Position numbers and translations under genes: made by a program | Origin: Sporosarcina sp. Te-1 | Lineage (GTDB): Bacteria > Bacillota > Bacilli > Bacillales_A > Planococcaceae | DNA length: 64,000 nucleotides | NCBI RefSeq assembly: GCF_017498505.1 | Contig: NZ_CP071798.1 | Location: 2,005,501 to 2,069,500, forward strand | Direction of reading: 5' to 3' | Notes under the pieces: generated by a model | Databases searched by the model: none | What the model was told of the DNA's origin: nothing | What the model saw: only the letters and a program-made list of their open reading frames with translations | Part shown: positions 15,813-24,785 of the stretch, piece after piece | How positions within the stretch are numbered: the stretch's first letter is position 1 | Layout of the letters: the number at the start of each line of letters is the position of its first letter

Positions 15813-17225
15813 TTATAAACCGGAAGGCTGCCTCATAATATGCCTTCCTCCGTAGACAATCCGTTCTATTTCCCCACTGGCGTTCTCGATGAATTGAAGA
15901 ATATCCGAATTGTCCTCTGTCCCCATGAAGACATTCTTTCCGATGCACCGAAGCGGACGGAAAAACCCATTGGATTCTAAGCCAAACTGACCATCCCGGA
16001 TAGCGACTTCTACATTCATTCCTTCACCGGATATGTAAACCCCTTCAAATTTTCGGAGTTCTTGCTCGGTAACCGGCACGGTATCGTACGTAAACGGAGA
16101 GACATCATAGGGACGCCCTTCCACTTTATTCAAGGCATCCATCAATAGGTCGCCCGCTTCCACGTCAGCCACATTCGTCAAAATGACGCCGGATAACTTT
16201 TTGTCAGGAATGGCGCACATGTAAGAGGAGACCCCTTTTAACCCGCCTCCGTGACTGATCAGCTTGGAGCCGAAGTAGTCCGGAATAATGCGGAGTCCAT
16301 ACCCGTAGCATTTGCCCGGTTCATATTCCATGTGGGGCGTCATCATTTGTTCAATGCTTTCCTTGGATAAAATCCGAACACCTTCGACAGTTCCTTCGTT
16401 CATGTACATCTCCAGATAAAGGAGAATATCATGTACCGTCGATTTCAAATAACCGACGGCACGCATGGATGGCGCATCCCACCAGAGCGGCGCTTCATAT
16501 ACATGGGACCCATCCTTCGCTTTCATGTACAGTGTCGTCACATCGTCCAGTTCGTCCAGCCGTTTCATGTCAAAGAAACTGCGAGTCATGCCCGCCGGAA
16601 TCAATATGTTTTCTTCAATGAAGGCTTCATATGACTGGCCGCTCGCGCGTGCAATGATGACGCCGAGCAAACCGTAGGAATCATTGGAGTAGCTGTAATA
16701 ATCGCCAGGTGCTCCAAGCCACTTAAAGTCATCGTTCGCCATGAATGCAAGCATTTCATCGTATGTTTCAATATGCGGCCCTGGATTATTTAACAAATCC
16801 AAACCATAATCCTTCGCGGACGGATCTTGCTCGATGCTGTTTTTCCGGGCATATACATGTGTGGCGAGCGGCGGATAGCCCGCTGTATGCGTCATAAGGT
16901 GGTGGATCGTAATCTGCTCCACTTGTTTACTGGAGCCTTTCAACTCTGGTAAATAAGTGACAATCGAATCCTGAACGGACAGCTTTCCTTCCTCCTGAAG
17001 CTTCATGATGCCTGCGCATGTGAACGATTTAGTCATCGACGCGATGCCGAACACCGTATCTGCTGTGACAGGCAATTGTGCTTCCACGTTCCGGAATCCG
17101 AACCCTTTTTCAAAAACGGGAACAGCATTTTGACTGATGCCAATCATTGCTCCTGGAATCAGTTCCTTTTCAATCCATTCCATTGCATACTGCTCTATTG
17201 GTGTTTCCGTTACTGTCTCTTTCAT
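15813..17225 (-). CDS. Beta-lactamase-fold serine hydrolase (class C/esterase-like)
   Basis: 470 aa. N-terminal penicillin-binding-like domain with SxxK (SMTK, about residue 63), YxN (YSYSND, about 180) and HGGG (ISHGGGLKG, about 320), the class C/EstB/FmtA-like catalytic set. The C-terminal 110 residues form a beta-rich lipocalin-like domain common in D-aminopeptidase/esterase members. There is no signal peptide, so a cytosolic hydrolase acting on a small amide or ester is more likely than a cell-wall enzyme. Start at ATG 17225 (GGGGGAG seven bases upstream). Last gene of a seven-gene operon. Confidence 0.85.
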   Translation of the reverse strand: MKETVTETPIEQYAMEWIEKELIPGAMIGISQNAVPVFEKGFGFRNVEAQLPVTADTVFGIASMTKSFTCAGIMKLQEEGKLSVQDSIVTYLPELKGSSKQVEQITIHHLMTHTAGYPPLATHVYARKNSIEQDPSAKDYGLDLLNNPGPHIETYDEMLAFMANDDFKWLGAPGDYYSYSNDSYGLLGVIIARASGQSYEAFIEENILIPAGMTRSFFDMKRLDELDDVTTLYMKAKDGSHVYEAPLWWDAPSMRAVGYLKSTVHDILLYLEMYMNEGTVEGVRILSKESIEQMMTPHMEYEPGKCYGYGLRIIPDYFGSKLISHGGGLKGVSSYMCAIPDKKLSGVILTNVADVEAGDLLMDALNKVEGRPYDVSPFTYDTVPVTEQELRKFEGVYISGEGMNVEVAIRDGQFGLESNGFFRPLRCIGKNVFMGTEDNSDILQFIENASGEIERIVYGGRHIMRQPSGL

Positions 17226-17240
17226 ATACATTCTCCCCCA

Positions 17241-18044
17241 TTATGATGTAATGAATGAATACATGCTTGTACCGATTTCCGCGATTGTTTCCTGTGCCTT
17301 GCGGTCATCGGCATCCTCTGAAAGAATAGTGATGGCGATGGCCTTCTTGCCGGCATACAGAATAGCCGCTTCGTGTGTGATCCCTTCCACATTCCCCGTC
17401 TTGCTGGCAACTTCCCAGTCGCTAATGGATCCGACTATCGCATCCTGAGGAACTGGCAATATAGACGTAAAGCCATTGGATAGTTGTTGTTGTTTCATGA
17501 TGCGTATCATTTGTTGGCTCGCATGAAGCGATACACATTCCCCCTTTGCCAACAAGCGGAGGACTGTTGTCATATCCAGAGCGGTTATACGATTGGTTGC
17601 TTTTCGATCAACAGGCACAATCATTAATTTATGATGGATTTCGCTCTGCCTCATGCCGATTTCACCCATGACAGATTGAATCCTCTCCAGCCCCAGCAAG
17701 TCGATCAACATATTCGTCGCCGTATTATCACTTTGAATCATCATCAAGGTGACCAGATCGTAAAGAGGCAATTGGATGCCAGGAGACATATGCTGCAAAA
17801 CGCCGCACCCGCCCACTTGATCTTCCGCTTCCAAAATTAGCTGATCGCGCAGACGGAGTTCCCCTTTTTCCGCTAGCTTGAACACTGTCACCATGATCGG
17901 AATTTTGATGAGGCTTGCTGCATAGAACTGCCTGTCTCCTAGTAAAGTGAATGTTGAGCCGCCTGTAATCTCCTCTACTGCAACAGACCAGTTCCCTTTA
18001 ACATTCTCGACGCTTCTTTCAATCGCGTTCTGTAACCCTCCCAT
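17241..18044 (-). CDS. Class A beta-lactamase-like serine hydrolase without signal peptide
   Basis: 267 aa. Catalytic motifs of class A beta-lactamases are present: SxxK (SLIK, S44), SDN (S105-N107) and KTG (K215-G217). I cannot find the omega-loop ExxLN glutamate needed for rapid deacylation, and there is no signal peptide, so I doubt that it is a true beta-lactamase. A cytosolic peptidase, amidase or esterase is more likely. GAGGGAG precedes the ATG. It sits 15 bases upstream of a second, unrelated-class beta-lactamase-fold gene in the same operon. Confidence 0.82.
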   Translation of the reverse strand: MGGLQNAIERSVENVKGNWSVAVEEITGGSTFTLLGDRQFYAASLIKIPIMVTVFKLAEKGELRLRDQLILEAEDQVGGCGVLQHMSPGIQLPLYDLVTLMMIQSDNTATNMLIDLLGLERIQSVMGEIGMRQSEIHHKLMIVPVDRKATNRITALDMTTVLRLLAKGECVSLHASQQMIRIMKQQQLSNGFTSILPVPQDAIVGSISDWEVASKTGNVEGITHEAAILYAGKKAIAITILSEDADDRKAQETIAEIGTSMYSFITS

Positions 18045-18062
18045 GGCCTCTCCCTCACTCTA

Positions 18063-18503
18063 TCAATGTACTAAAGAAGCCCGCAATGTGGTGATCCCGT
18101 TTTCCAAATACCCCTTCAAGCATGTCAGCATATACACCCAGCCCTCTTTTTGGCCGAGCATTTTCGGGAGAATATGTGGATCGTCTGGTTGGAGCCCCGC
18201 CTCTTCGACAGACACTAGAGTTGTTTGATCATCCAGCTCCTCCAGTTGGATTGTAACAACTGTCTCCTGTCCTTCTTCTCCCCATGAGAAAACAATTTTT
18301 CGAGCTTCCTCGATTTCTTGGACTTGAACTTTTCCTTCTGCCTGGTATTCCTCATATCTCCAAATGATCGTCTTTCCTGGCTCCATTCGATGAGTACCCG
18401 AAGAAAACCAGTAATGAGACATTTGCTTCGGCTCCACAATCGCGTAAAACACATCTTTTGCTGGTTTTTGTATTTTCATTTTCGTTCGAATTGTCGTATC
18501 CAT
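18063..18503 (-). CDS. SRPBCC (AHSA1-type) ligand-binding protein
   Basis: 146 aa with the AHSA1 pattern: N-terminal strand TTIRTKMKIQKPAKDVFYAI, then HYWFSSG, and a C-terminal helix GWVYMLTCLKGYLENG. The fold forms a hydrophobic cavity used for ligand binding or chaperone activation; ligand unknown. GAGGAGAG lies six bases before the ATG. It is separated from AlkD and the class A-like hydrolase by only 12 and 18 bases. Confidence 0.82.
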   Translation of the reverse strand: MDTTIRTKMKIQKPAKDVFYAIVEPKQMSHYWFSSGTHRMEPGKTIIWRYEEYQAEGKVQVQEIEEARKIVFSWGEEGQETVVTIQLEELDDQTTLVSVEEAGLQPDDPHILPKMLGQKEGWVYMLTCLKGYLENGITTLRASLVH

Positions 18504-18515
18504 CTCAACTCTCCT

Positions 18516-19196
18516 CTAGTTGTTTCCGATATGCTTTAACGCTTCTCGCCGGCTTAACGGCTTCAATGTGTTTTCTTGGGCGAATGTCTTTACTGCATGA
18601 GGGTTTGTTTTTGCATATTCCCGCAATGCCCACCCGATCGCTTTCTGAATGAAAAACTCTTGTGAGTCTGCGTGCCGTCGAATCATCTTGAACAGCAAAT
18701 CCGTGTCCGTTTCTGCTTTGTATTTCAATTGATGCAAAATAGCGGAACGGTTGACCCATAGATTGTCAGCATTTGCCCATTCCCACATCATCCGTTCGCC
18801 CAGCGCCCGGTCTTTTTTCACGATATGGCCGACAAATGTCGGGGCAATTGAATCTACACTATCCCACCAAGCTTTGGTTTCAATAAACTCTCGCAATATC
18901 GAATAATCGTCAATCGTCAGATGCTTCCGCATTTTTTCGATCAAGACGATTGCAGCATATTGATACTCCCGTTCCGGCAAATTATATAACTTCCATGCTT
19001 CATTGAACAGCTCATCCGGCACAGGCAAATCATATTCTGCAAACTGCTCACGCATCAATTCCTTTCGCAACGGGCTTTTGATCCCCAAGAAGGGGAAATG
19101 ATGCTTCATATAGGCTTCCATCGGTCCCGCTTGCGCCTCATTCCGGTGTGCTTCAAATTTTTCGATGATTCCTTTAGGATCCCATGGCTTCTTCAT
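18516..19196 (-). CDS. AlkD-like DNA alkylation repair DNA glycosylase
   Basis: 226 aa, HEAT-like alpha-helical repeat protein of the AlkD family, which excises N3- and N7-alkylated purines without flipping the base. Characteristic WWDSVD (catalytic Asp region, about residue 112), NLWVNRSAILHQL and FFIQKAIGWALREYAKTNP are present. Full length. Within a seven-gene operon with DinB and GNAT genes, hinting at a stress or toxin-resistance cassette. Confidence 0.88.
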   Translation of the reverse strand: MKKPWDPKGIIEKFEAHRNEAQAGPMEAYMKHHFPFLGIKSPLRKELMREQFAEYDLPVPDELFNEAWKLYNLPEREYQYAAIVLIEKMRKHLTIDDYSILREFIETKAWWDSVDSIAPTFVGHIVKKDRALGERMMWEWANADNLWVNRSAILHQLKYKAETDTDLLFKMIRRHADSQEFFIQKAIGWALREYAKTNPHAVKTFAQENTLKPLSRREALKHIGNN

Positions 19197-19211
19197 CGTT
19201 TCCCTGCCTCT

Positions 19212-19754
19212 TCAATTCGTCGATTGATGTTCCTTCAGCATTTTCTCCAGATAGGCAGCTGAATCACCTTTCGGAATACTGAGGCTCTTCCACCCATCCC
19301 CTTTGATCTGCTTGCCGATGAACATGATCTGTCCCACATGCGCAGCATAGTGCACCATCTGCCGCTCAATCGCGTCCAAAGCGGAATGCTGCTGTCCCCG
19401 GATTCGAATTATTTTAAGCAAATCCTCCTCCGTCAATTCAGCCAGTGCCCGGAAAAACACCGCCCACCCCTTCTCCCATACGCTTAGCAGCTCCTCCCTT
19501 GATAAGCGGGCTTCTATGAACTCTGCCTCCCGATTGCGGCTCGGTTTCTCCCCGTCTGTCGTCAAGAAGTCGGTCCACCGGGAGATCATGTTTCCGGCCA
19601 TATGCTGGATGAGAATGGCGATGCTGTTGGATGTCTCATTAGTTGTCCAATAGAAATCCTCCTCGTTTAGCTGTTTAAATGTTCTTTCAGCCTGATCCTT
19701 CAACGTAGCAGACCGTTCTTGGATCACCCGTAAATATTCTATACCGATTGACAT
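19212..19754 (-). CDS. DinB-superfamily protein (DUF1572-type)
   Basis: 180-aa four-helix bundle. The three histidines expected to hold a divalent metal can be assigned to IQHMAGN (about residue 47) and VHYAAHVGQI (about 130-136). DinB-like proteins include bacillithiol/mycothiol S-transferases and damage-inducible proteins of unknown function. The start is set at the ATG at 19754 behind AAGGAGG; an upstream ATG belongs to the untranslated leader. Confidence 0.82.
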   Translation of the reverse strand: MSIGIEYLRVIQERSATLKDQAERTFKQLNEEDFYWTTNETSNSIAILIQHMAGNMISRWTDFLTTDGEKPSRNREAEFIEARLSREELLSVWEKGWAVFFRALAELTEEDLLKIIRIRGQQHSALDAIERQMVHYAAHVGQIMFIGKQIKGDGWKSLSIPKGDSAAYLEKMLKEHQSTN

Positions 19755-19774
19755 GTTGTTTTCCTCCTTCATTT

Positions 19775-20206
19775 TCACTCTGCATCCACCTCAGTGATGA
19801 CCGGCTCCGAATAGGACAAAATATCAACAATGATATCATGGCAACCGAGCATATTATGGACGAGCGGTTCGTTGAATAACTCTCTTGCTAAATTATTTTC
19901 CTTATAAAAATAATCAAGTAAAGTAGATTGGTCGTAAATACGGAAATCATCGCCTCGGAATGTATTATAGTCATTCCAACGAGTATAATCCTCCACTGTC
20001 ACCATATAGGTCACATAATATGGAAAATCAATATTATACGTCGTGACATCAGCATCGGGATGTGGGTGGATTAATAAATCAGCCACTTCTCGGCTCCGAT
20101 TGACGACAATCCGAAGATTGACTCCGTTTTCAGGAGCCAGCAGCGCTTGTTCAAATGAAAGATAATGTCCTGTGTCTTGCATGAAATCCTTAAATCTCAT
20201 TCCCAT
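19775..20206 (-). CDS. Uncharacterised 143-aa protein
   Basis: I do not recognise a family. The sequence is acidic and aromatic-rich (NIDFPYYVTYMVTVEDYTRW, DDFRIYDQSTLLDYFYKENN) with no signal peptide or TM helix, suggesting a soluble cytosolic protein with mixed alpha/beta structure. It lies in the middle of the operon, 17 bases after the GNAT and 20 bases before DinB, so it is likely co-translated with them. Confidence 0.7.
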   Translation of the reverse strand: MGMRFKDFMQDTGHYLSFEQALLAPENGVNLRIVVNRSREVADLLIHPHPDADVTTYNIDFPYYVTYMVTVEDYTRWNDYNTFRGDDFRIYDQSTLLDYFYKENNLARELFNEPLVHNMLGCHDIIVDILSYSEPVITEVDAE

Positions 20207-20223
20207 TCAACTTCTTCCCACTC

Positions 20224-20775
20224 TCACTTCGAAAAATGCGATTCCTTATCTAAGTACTCTCCTTGCAAAATCCCCATATGGCAAATATCATGCCACCCTC
20301 CATTTCGGAACAACGCTTCCCGGCTAGACCCTTCGTGCTGAAATCCAATTTTCTCATAAAGAGAAATTGCTTTCTCGTTAAATGAGAAGACGCGCAATGA
20401 AACACGGTGCAGATTCATTTCCTGAAAGGCGTAATCCAATAACATGGTCAGTGCTTCCCTGCCATATCCTTTTCCGTGGAATTCCTTCTCTCCAATATCG
20501 ATGATGCATTCGGCATTCCGATTCTTCATGTCGATATGAATTAACGAAGTAATGCCGATTGTTTGGTCGCTGAGTCGATCCTCAATCATATAGCTTTTGC
20601 CATCCGTAGAACCAAGGATTACTCCATTGACGAATTCCTCCGTCTCTTGAAAAGAATATAAATCGAGTGCAGGGTTTGTTGAAATCATTACCTCCATATC
20701 ATTTCGCCACGCATGATATGTGGGAATATCTTCGACTTCCATTTTCCGCAGTCTGACCCTCTTTGTTTGAAACAC
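20224..20775 (-). CDS. GNAT acetyltransferase (RimJ/RimL type)
   Basis: 183 aa with the acetyl-CoA-binding signature KGYGREALTMLLDYAF and the RimJ/L hallmark NLHRVSLRVFSFNEKAISLY, then YEKIGFQHEG. Acetylates an amine, either a protein N-terminus, an aminoglycoside-like compound or a metabolite; substrate unknown. GTG start at 20775 with a modest site. First gene of the seven-gene operon. Confidence 0.85.
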   Translation of the reverse strand: MFQTKRVRLRKMEVEDIPTYHAWRNDMEVMISTNPALDLYSFQETEEFVNGVILGSTDGKSYMIEDRLSDQTIGITSLIHIDMKNRNAECIIDIGEKEFHGKGYGREALTMLLDYAFQEMNLHRVSLRVFSFNEKAISLYEKIGFQHEGSSREALFRNGGWHDICHMGILQGEYLDKESHFSK

Positions 20776-20921
20776 TGTCCTGCCCCTTCCTATTCCTTAC
20801 TTGCTTATGTACGATATTTCACGTTCCCTACATCAATTCGATAAGTAGGATGCCAACTCCTGCCCCTTCCGGCCAAAGGAGGGAAAAATATAAGTTTTCT
20901 ATCATTTCGATAAAACATAAT

Positions 20922-20953
20922 AAAAGGCCGGGCACCTCTCACCCGACCTTTAC
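20922..20953 (-). terminator. Terminator of the MATE gene
   Basis: Minus strand AAAGGtCGGG / CCCGgCCTTTTATT with one mismatch. Confidence 0.75.
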
Positions 20954-20962
20954 TTCAATCAT

Positions 20963-22357
20963 TTATACAACTTCGGGCTGGGGCTGCTCATCACCGACAG
21001 AAATCGGTTCAACGAGTACATATCGCTCCCATGCCCGGCTTTTCCACCTTAGGGCCATGGCGATGGCTCGTATCCATTCATCTGTGGCAATTGCGAGCCA
21101 AATGCCGACGAGTCCCATATCGAGGACAAACACAAAGAAATATCCGAGCGGCAAGCTGATCATTACCATCGAAATGGCGCCCATCAGGACAGGAAACTTG
21201 GCATCGCCTGACGCCCGCAAGGAGTTAATAATGACAATGTTAAATGTCCGACCTGTCTCCAGTAAACAGGATAGAAGCAAGACGGATGCCCCTAATTGGA
21301 TGATCGATTCATTATCCGTAAACAATCGCATGAGCGGGTAGCGAAACACCATGACGACCGCCACAACGGCAATCGTAAAGAGGATTGCCCTGCGGAATGA
21401 CGCCCATAATTGACGGTAGGCCTCTTCCCGATCCCCGCCGCCGACAAGACGTCCAACGATTATCGAGGTGCCGAGCCCGATGGCAAGTGCAAACAGATAA
21501 CTAAACATTGAAATGTTCGTTGCATATTGCCGGGCTGCGAGTGCCTCCGTTCCTAAATACGTAACGTAATACAGGAAAACGATCTGGCACGCCTGGTACA
21601 AAATTTGCTCGAATGCAGAAGGCAACCCGATATGCAAAATTTTTCCGACGTATTCTTTCGACCATTGGATGTAATAGCGGAATTCAATCCGATATTCCAA
21701 CACTTGATACAGCAGCCATACAAAGACAAACAATGCAATAACACGGCTTCCAACAGATGAAATGGCCGCCCCTTGCACACCGAGTGCCGGCATACCGAAT
21801 TTACCGAAAATAAGCGCATAGTTCCCGATGACGTGGATGATGTTCATTCCTAACGACACGAACATCGTCTGTTTTGTAAACCCATGTACACGGATGACCG
21901 CCGCCAGCGAGTTAATGATCGCCTGAAGGAAGATCGCTCCCCCGACAATCGTCAAATATGCTTTCGCATGTGACAGCACATCCCCCTGCAAATTCATCGC
22001 CTGCATCATATGGCTGGTGAATAGAAGGAACACCCCACTAATTGCAAGACCGACCAACAAGTTGAGTGATACTGCAAGCGCTGAAATCTTAGACGCCTCG
22101 ACAAAACGACGGGAACCGAGATATTGAGCCACAACGATTGCTGCCCCGTTCCCCACCACTTCCAACACAAGTATGGCAATCTGGACATATTGATTCGCCG
22201 CTCCTACCCCTGACACGGCATCATCAGACAAAGCACTCAGCATGAACGTATCAGCCAATCCCATCAACATAAACAAAAACAACTCAAGAAAAATAGGCCA
22301 CGTCAGGTGAAACAAACTCAGTTTCGTCCCCGGGCCCTTGACTGCAACAGCTGCCAT
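20963..22357 (-). CDS. MATE-family multidrug efflux transporter
   Basis: 464 aa with twelve predicted TM helices in two MatE repeats (about 15-225 and 240-445). Typical elements: PIFLELFLFMLMGLADTFML in TM1 and ALAIGLGTSIIVGRLVGGGD in the second half. MATE proteins expel cationic drugs or metabolites using Na+ or H+. ATG at 22357 has GAAGGCGATG upstream. Monocistronic. Confidence 0.88.
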   Translation of the reverse strand: MAAVAVKGPGTKLSLFHLTWPIFLELFLFMLMGLADTFMLSALSDDAVSGVGAANQYVQIAILVLEVVGNGAAIVVAQYLGSRRFVEASKISALAVSLNLLVGLAISGVFLLFTSHMMQAMNLQGDVLSHAKAYLTIVGGAIFLQAIINSLAAVIRVHGFTKQTMFVSLGMNIIHVIGNYALIFGKFGMPALGVQGAAISSVGSRVIALFVFVWLLYQVLEYRIEFRYYIQWSKEYVGKILHIGLPSAFEQILYQACQIVFLYYVTYLGTEALAARQYATNISMFSYLFALAIGLGTSIIVGRLVGGGDREEAYRQLWASFRRAILFTIAVVAVVMVFRYPLMRLFTDNESIIQLGASVLLLSCLLETGRTFNIVIINSLRASGDAKFPVLMGAISMVMISLPLGYFFVFVLDMGLVGIWLAIATDEWIRAIAMALRWKSRAWERYVLVEPISVGDEQPQPEVV

Positions 22358-22533
22358 CTATTTCATCGCCTTCTTTACTAATCAAATTCGCAAAACAGGA
22401 ATAGCTTACCATAGATATTGGCAAATGGATATCATTTTTGCACGATAAAAATATATTATTTTTGTAAACACATTATGCTCGCTGTTTTCGAATCCTCTTG
22501 CTTAGAAGGCGATAAATGGCTTTCGTAAACTTG

Positions 22534-23955
22534 TCAACTAATCGGAATACAGAGGGTAATAACCGCCCCACCATCCACTGCATTTCTTGCCACGATTTGT
22601 CCGTCATGCTTGTCAATAATCGACTTGGCAATATAGAGTCCTAATCCAGCATGTCCTTTGCGCCGATTTCCTTGATAAAAGGAGTCAAAGACCTTTGATT
22701 CCTGTCCATCCGCAAATCCTGGTCCATTATCTGTCCATTTCATTTCAACGCGGTCATCCGCCAATTGAACCTGTAAAGAAATGACACCCCTCTCAGCGAA
22801 CCGCAGGCTATTGGACAGCAGATTGTCGAGAACCTGTGTCAATCTGAACGGATCCGCATGAACCAACCTGTGATTTTCTCGATCATCTTTGATAGCCGAG
22901 ATGAATTTGACCCCTTCCCTCATACATAACAGCTCATATTCCGCCAATTTTTCCGTAAAAAATTCTTCTGGATCAAATGAAATTTTATTTAGAGAAAACG
23001 AATCACTGTCGAGAATTGCAGTTTGATTCAGATCATGGACAAGCTTCACTGCACTTGCAATATTTGATTTTATGACAGGGAGGTAGCGATCGAATCGGTC
23101 AATTCCTTTACGTTGCGCTTCTTCAAGCCCTTCCACATGGCCTTGAATGATCGTCAACGGTGTCCGAATATCATGCGCCAGTGCCGCAATGGCGTTTTTC
23201 CGTTCTTTTTGCGTGTTCCACTCGCGTTGCAACGACTCTGATAATTCATCTCTCATCTGTTCAAAGGCATTTGTCAATTCGCTTACTTCGGTAATTTTCC
23301 CTTCTTGTTCGAAACTGAAGTGTAAGTCCTTATTGCGTATCCGAGCAGTCGCGTCCATCAATTGCGAAAGGGGGATATTGAGTTGTCGGCTGAACCTCCT
23401 GACAAATACAAGCGTGAATAGAAGAATGTAGACGAATGGGGCTAATAAAAACGAGTATGACCAGATTCTCACAAAAAAGTCTTTCGATTCATCAACTGCG
23501 GTCACTCGCAACGTGTAATACAATAACAGAATGCCTTGTAACGAATCTCCTTCTCCTAGTAGGGGAATGTAGGTAACAATATAATTTCCAGGCCCATGCC
23601 CGACCGTATTTAATTTATTCAGTATCTCATGCCCCGGTATGTCTGAAGTGTCCTCTATACTGCCATATTGATAGGCTCCAGTACGATCGACAACTTTATA
23701 TAACATCCCTTGTTCAGGAATGAGCCCATCCAACAACGCCTTGCCGGAATCATCCAGCCATCCCCCTTTCTGCTGTTGAATACAGTCTTTGATGGAAGGA
23801 ATCATGTTCTCGTAGTGATTGGCATAATTCATTTTCTTCTCGCTAATAAACAACAGTCCTCCCCATGTAACGACTGTGCAAAGAAAGCTCAAAAGCAAAA
23901 TGACCGCAATCATTCGATGCAGTCTCGTCCGGATCGATACTGTTTTTATGGCCAT
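22534..23955 (-). CDS. Sensor histidine kinase
   Basis: 473 aa. TM1 at about 13-35, an extracytoplasmic sensor of about 130 residues, TM2 at about 172-192, a HAMP-like linker, DHp domain with the phospho-acceptor in AALAHDIRTPLT, and an HATPase_c domain with N box NLLSNSLRFA, G1 DNGPG and G2 GHAGLGLYIA. It overlaps the response regulator gene by ten bases, so the two are translationally coupled. Signal unknown. No ABC transporter adjoins, so a bacitracin-type system is not supported. Confidence 0.9.
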   Translation of the reverse strand: MAIKTVSIRTRLHRMIAVILLLSFLCTVVTWGGLLFISEKKMNYANHYENMIPSIKDCIQQQKGGWLDDSGKALLDGLIPEQGMLYKVVDRTGAYQYGSIEDTSDIPGHEILNKLNTVGHGPGNYIVTYIPLLGEGDSLQGILLLYYTLRVTAVDESKDFFVRIWSYSFLLAPFVYILLFTLVFVRRFSRQLNIPLSQLMDATARIRNKDLHFSFEQEGKITEVSELTNAFEQMRDELSESLQREWNTQKERKNAIAALAHDIRTPLTIIQGHVEGLEEAQRKGIDRFDRYLPVIKSNIASAVKLVHDLNQTAILDSDSFSLNKISFDPEEFFTEKLAEYELLCMREGVKFISAIKDDRENHRLVHADPFRLTQVLDNLLSNSLRFAERGVISLQVQLADDRVEMKWTDNGPGFADGQESKVFDSFYQGNRRKGHAGLGLYIAKSIIDKHDGQIVARNAVDGGAVITLCIPIS

Positions 23956-24629
23956 TTATAACCAACTCCCCACACAGTTTGGATAAGTGCCCGCGTTGGC
24001 TCGATTTCCTGAAACTTTGCCCGTATCTTCTTGATATGCTCTGTTACGGTAGCATCATCCCCTCCTGCCTCAAGACCCCATACACGTTCATAAATATGAG
24101 ATCTTGAAAATACCTGCCCTCGATGCATGGCAAGGAACCAGACGATGGAAAACTGTATGCTTGTCAACTCGACCTCTATCCCATTCAACCGGACGGAACG
24201 CCCTTGATAATCAATCACCATGCCGTCAAATTGGAGCGCCTTCCTTTCTTTATCATCTTTTTTACGTTGTTCCCGTCGCAGATGGGCATGGACTCTCGCC
24301 TTTAACTCAGATAAACTGAACGGTTTGACGATATAATCATCTCCCCCCACGACAAGCCCTTTGACCCGGTCCATTTCATCTTGGCAAGCACTGAGAAAGA
24401 TGATCGGCCCCCGAATGATCGAACGGATCCGCTCACATACTTCAAATCCATCCATCCCCTCCATCATCACGTCAAGCAGCACCAGATCCGGCTTCTTTCC
24501 AGCCTCGGCGATCGCCTCGCGCCCATTAGAAGCTGTCAAGATGGCATAGCCTTCATCTTCCAATGCGTCTTGAATGAAGGAGACGATTTCGGATTCGTCA
24601 TCAACAATCAGTATCGTCGCTTTCGTCAT
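23946..24629 (-). CDS. OmpR/PhoB-family response regulator
   Basis: 227 aa. Receiver domain with acidic pocket DDE, phospho-acceptor Asp in VLLDVMMEGMDG (about residue 53) and K in IVKPF; then a winged-helix DNA-binding domain ending in TVWGVGYKW. The ATG at 24629 follows GGAAG by seven bases. Partner of the kinase at 22534. It is divergent from the DUF418 gene at 24786, a plausible but unproven target. Confidence 0.9.
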   Translation of the reverse strand: MTKATILIVDDESEIVSFIQDALEDEGYAILTASNGREAIAEAGKKPDLVLLDVMMEGMDGFEVCERIRSIIRGPIIFLSACQDEMDRVKGLVVGGDDYIVKPFSLSELKARVHAHLRREQRKKDDKERKALQFDGMVIDYQGRSVRLNGIEVELTSIQFSIVWFLAMHRGQVFSRSHIYERVWGLEAGGDDATVTEHIKKIRAKFQEIEPTRALIQTVWGVGYKWP

Positions 24630-24785
24630 CACACATCTTCCTTTTTCATCAGTTCTTTTTTAACGGACTTCACCCTGTCTCATCACTCTACACTCCAATT
24701 ATAACGAAAGTATAATAGCAGTCGTTATTATTCCTTTATTCTTCCTAGATACGCTAGAGGCAATGAATGAGTAGGAGGATTAAGT

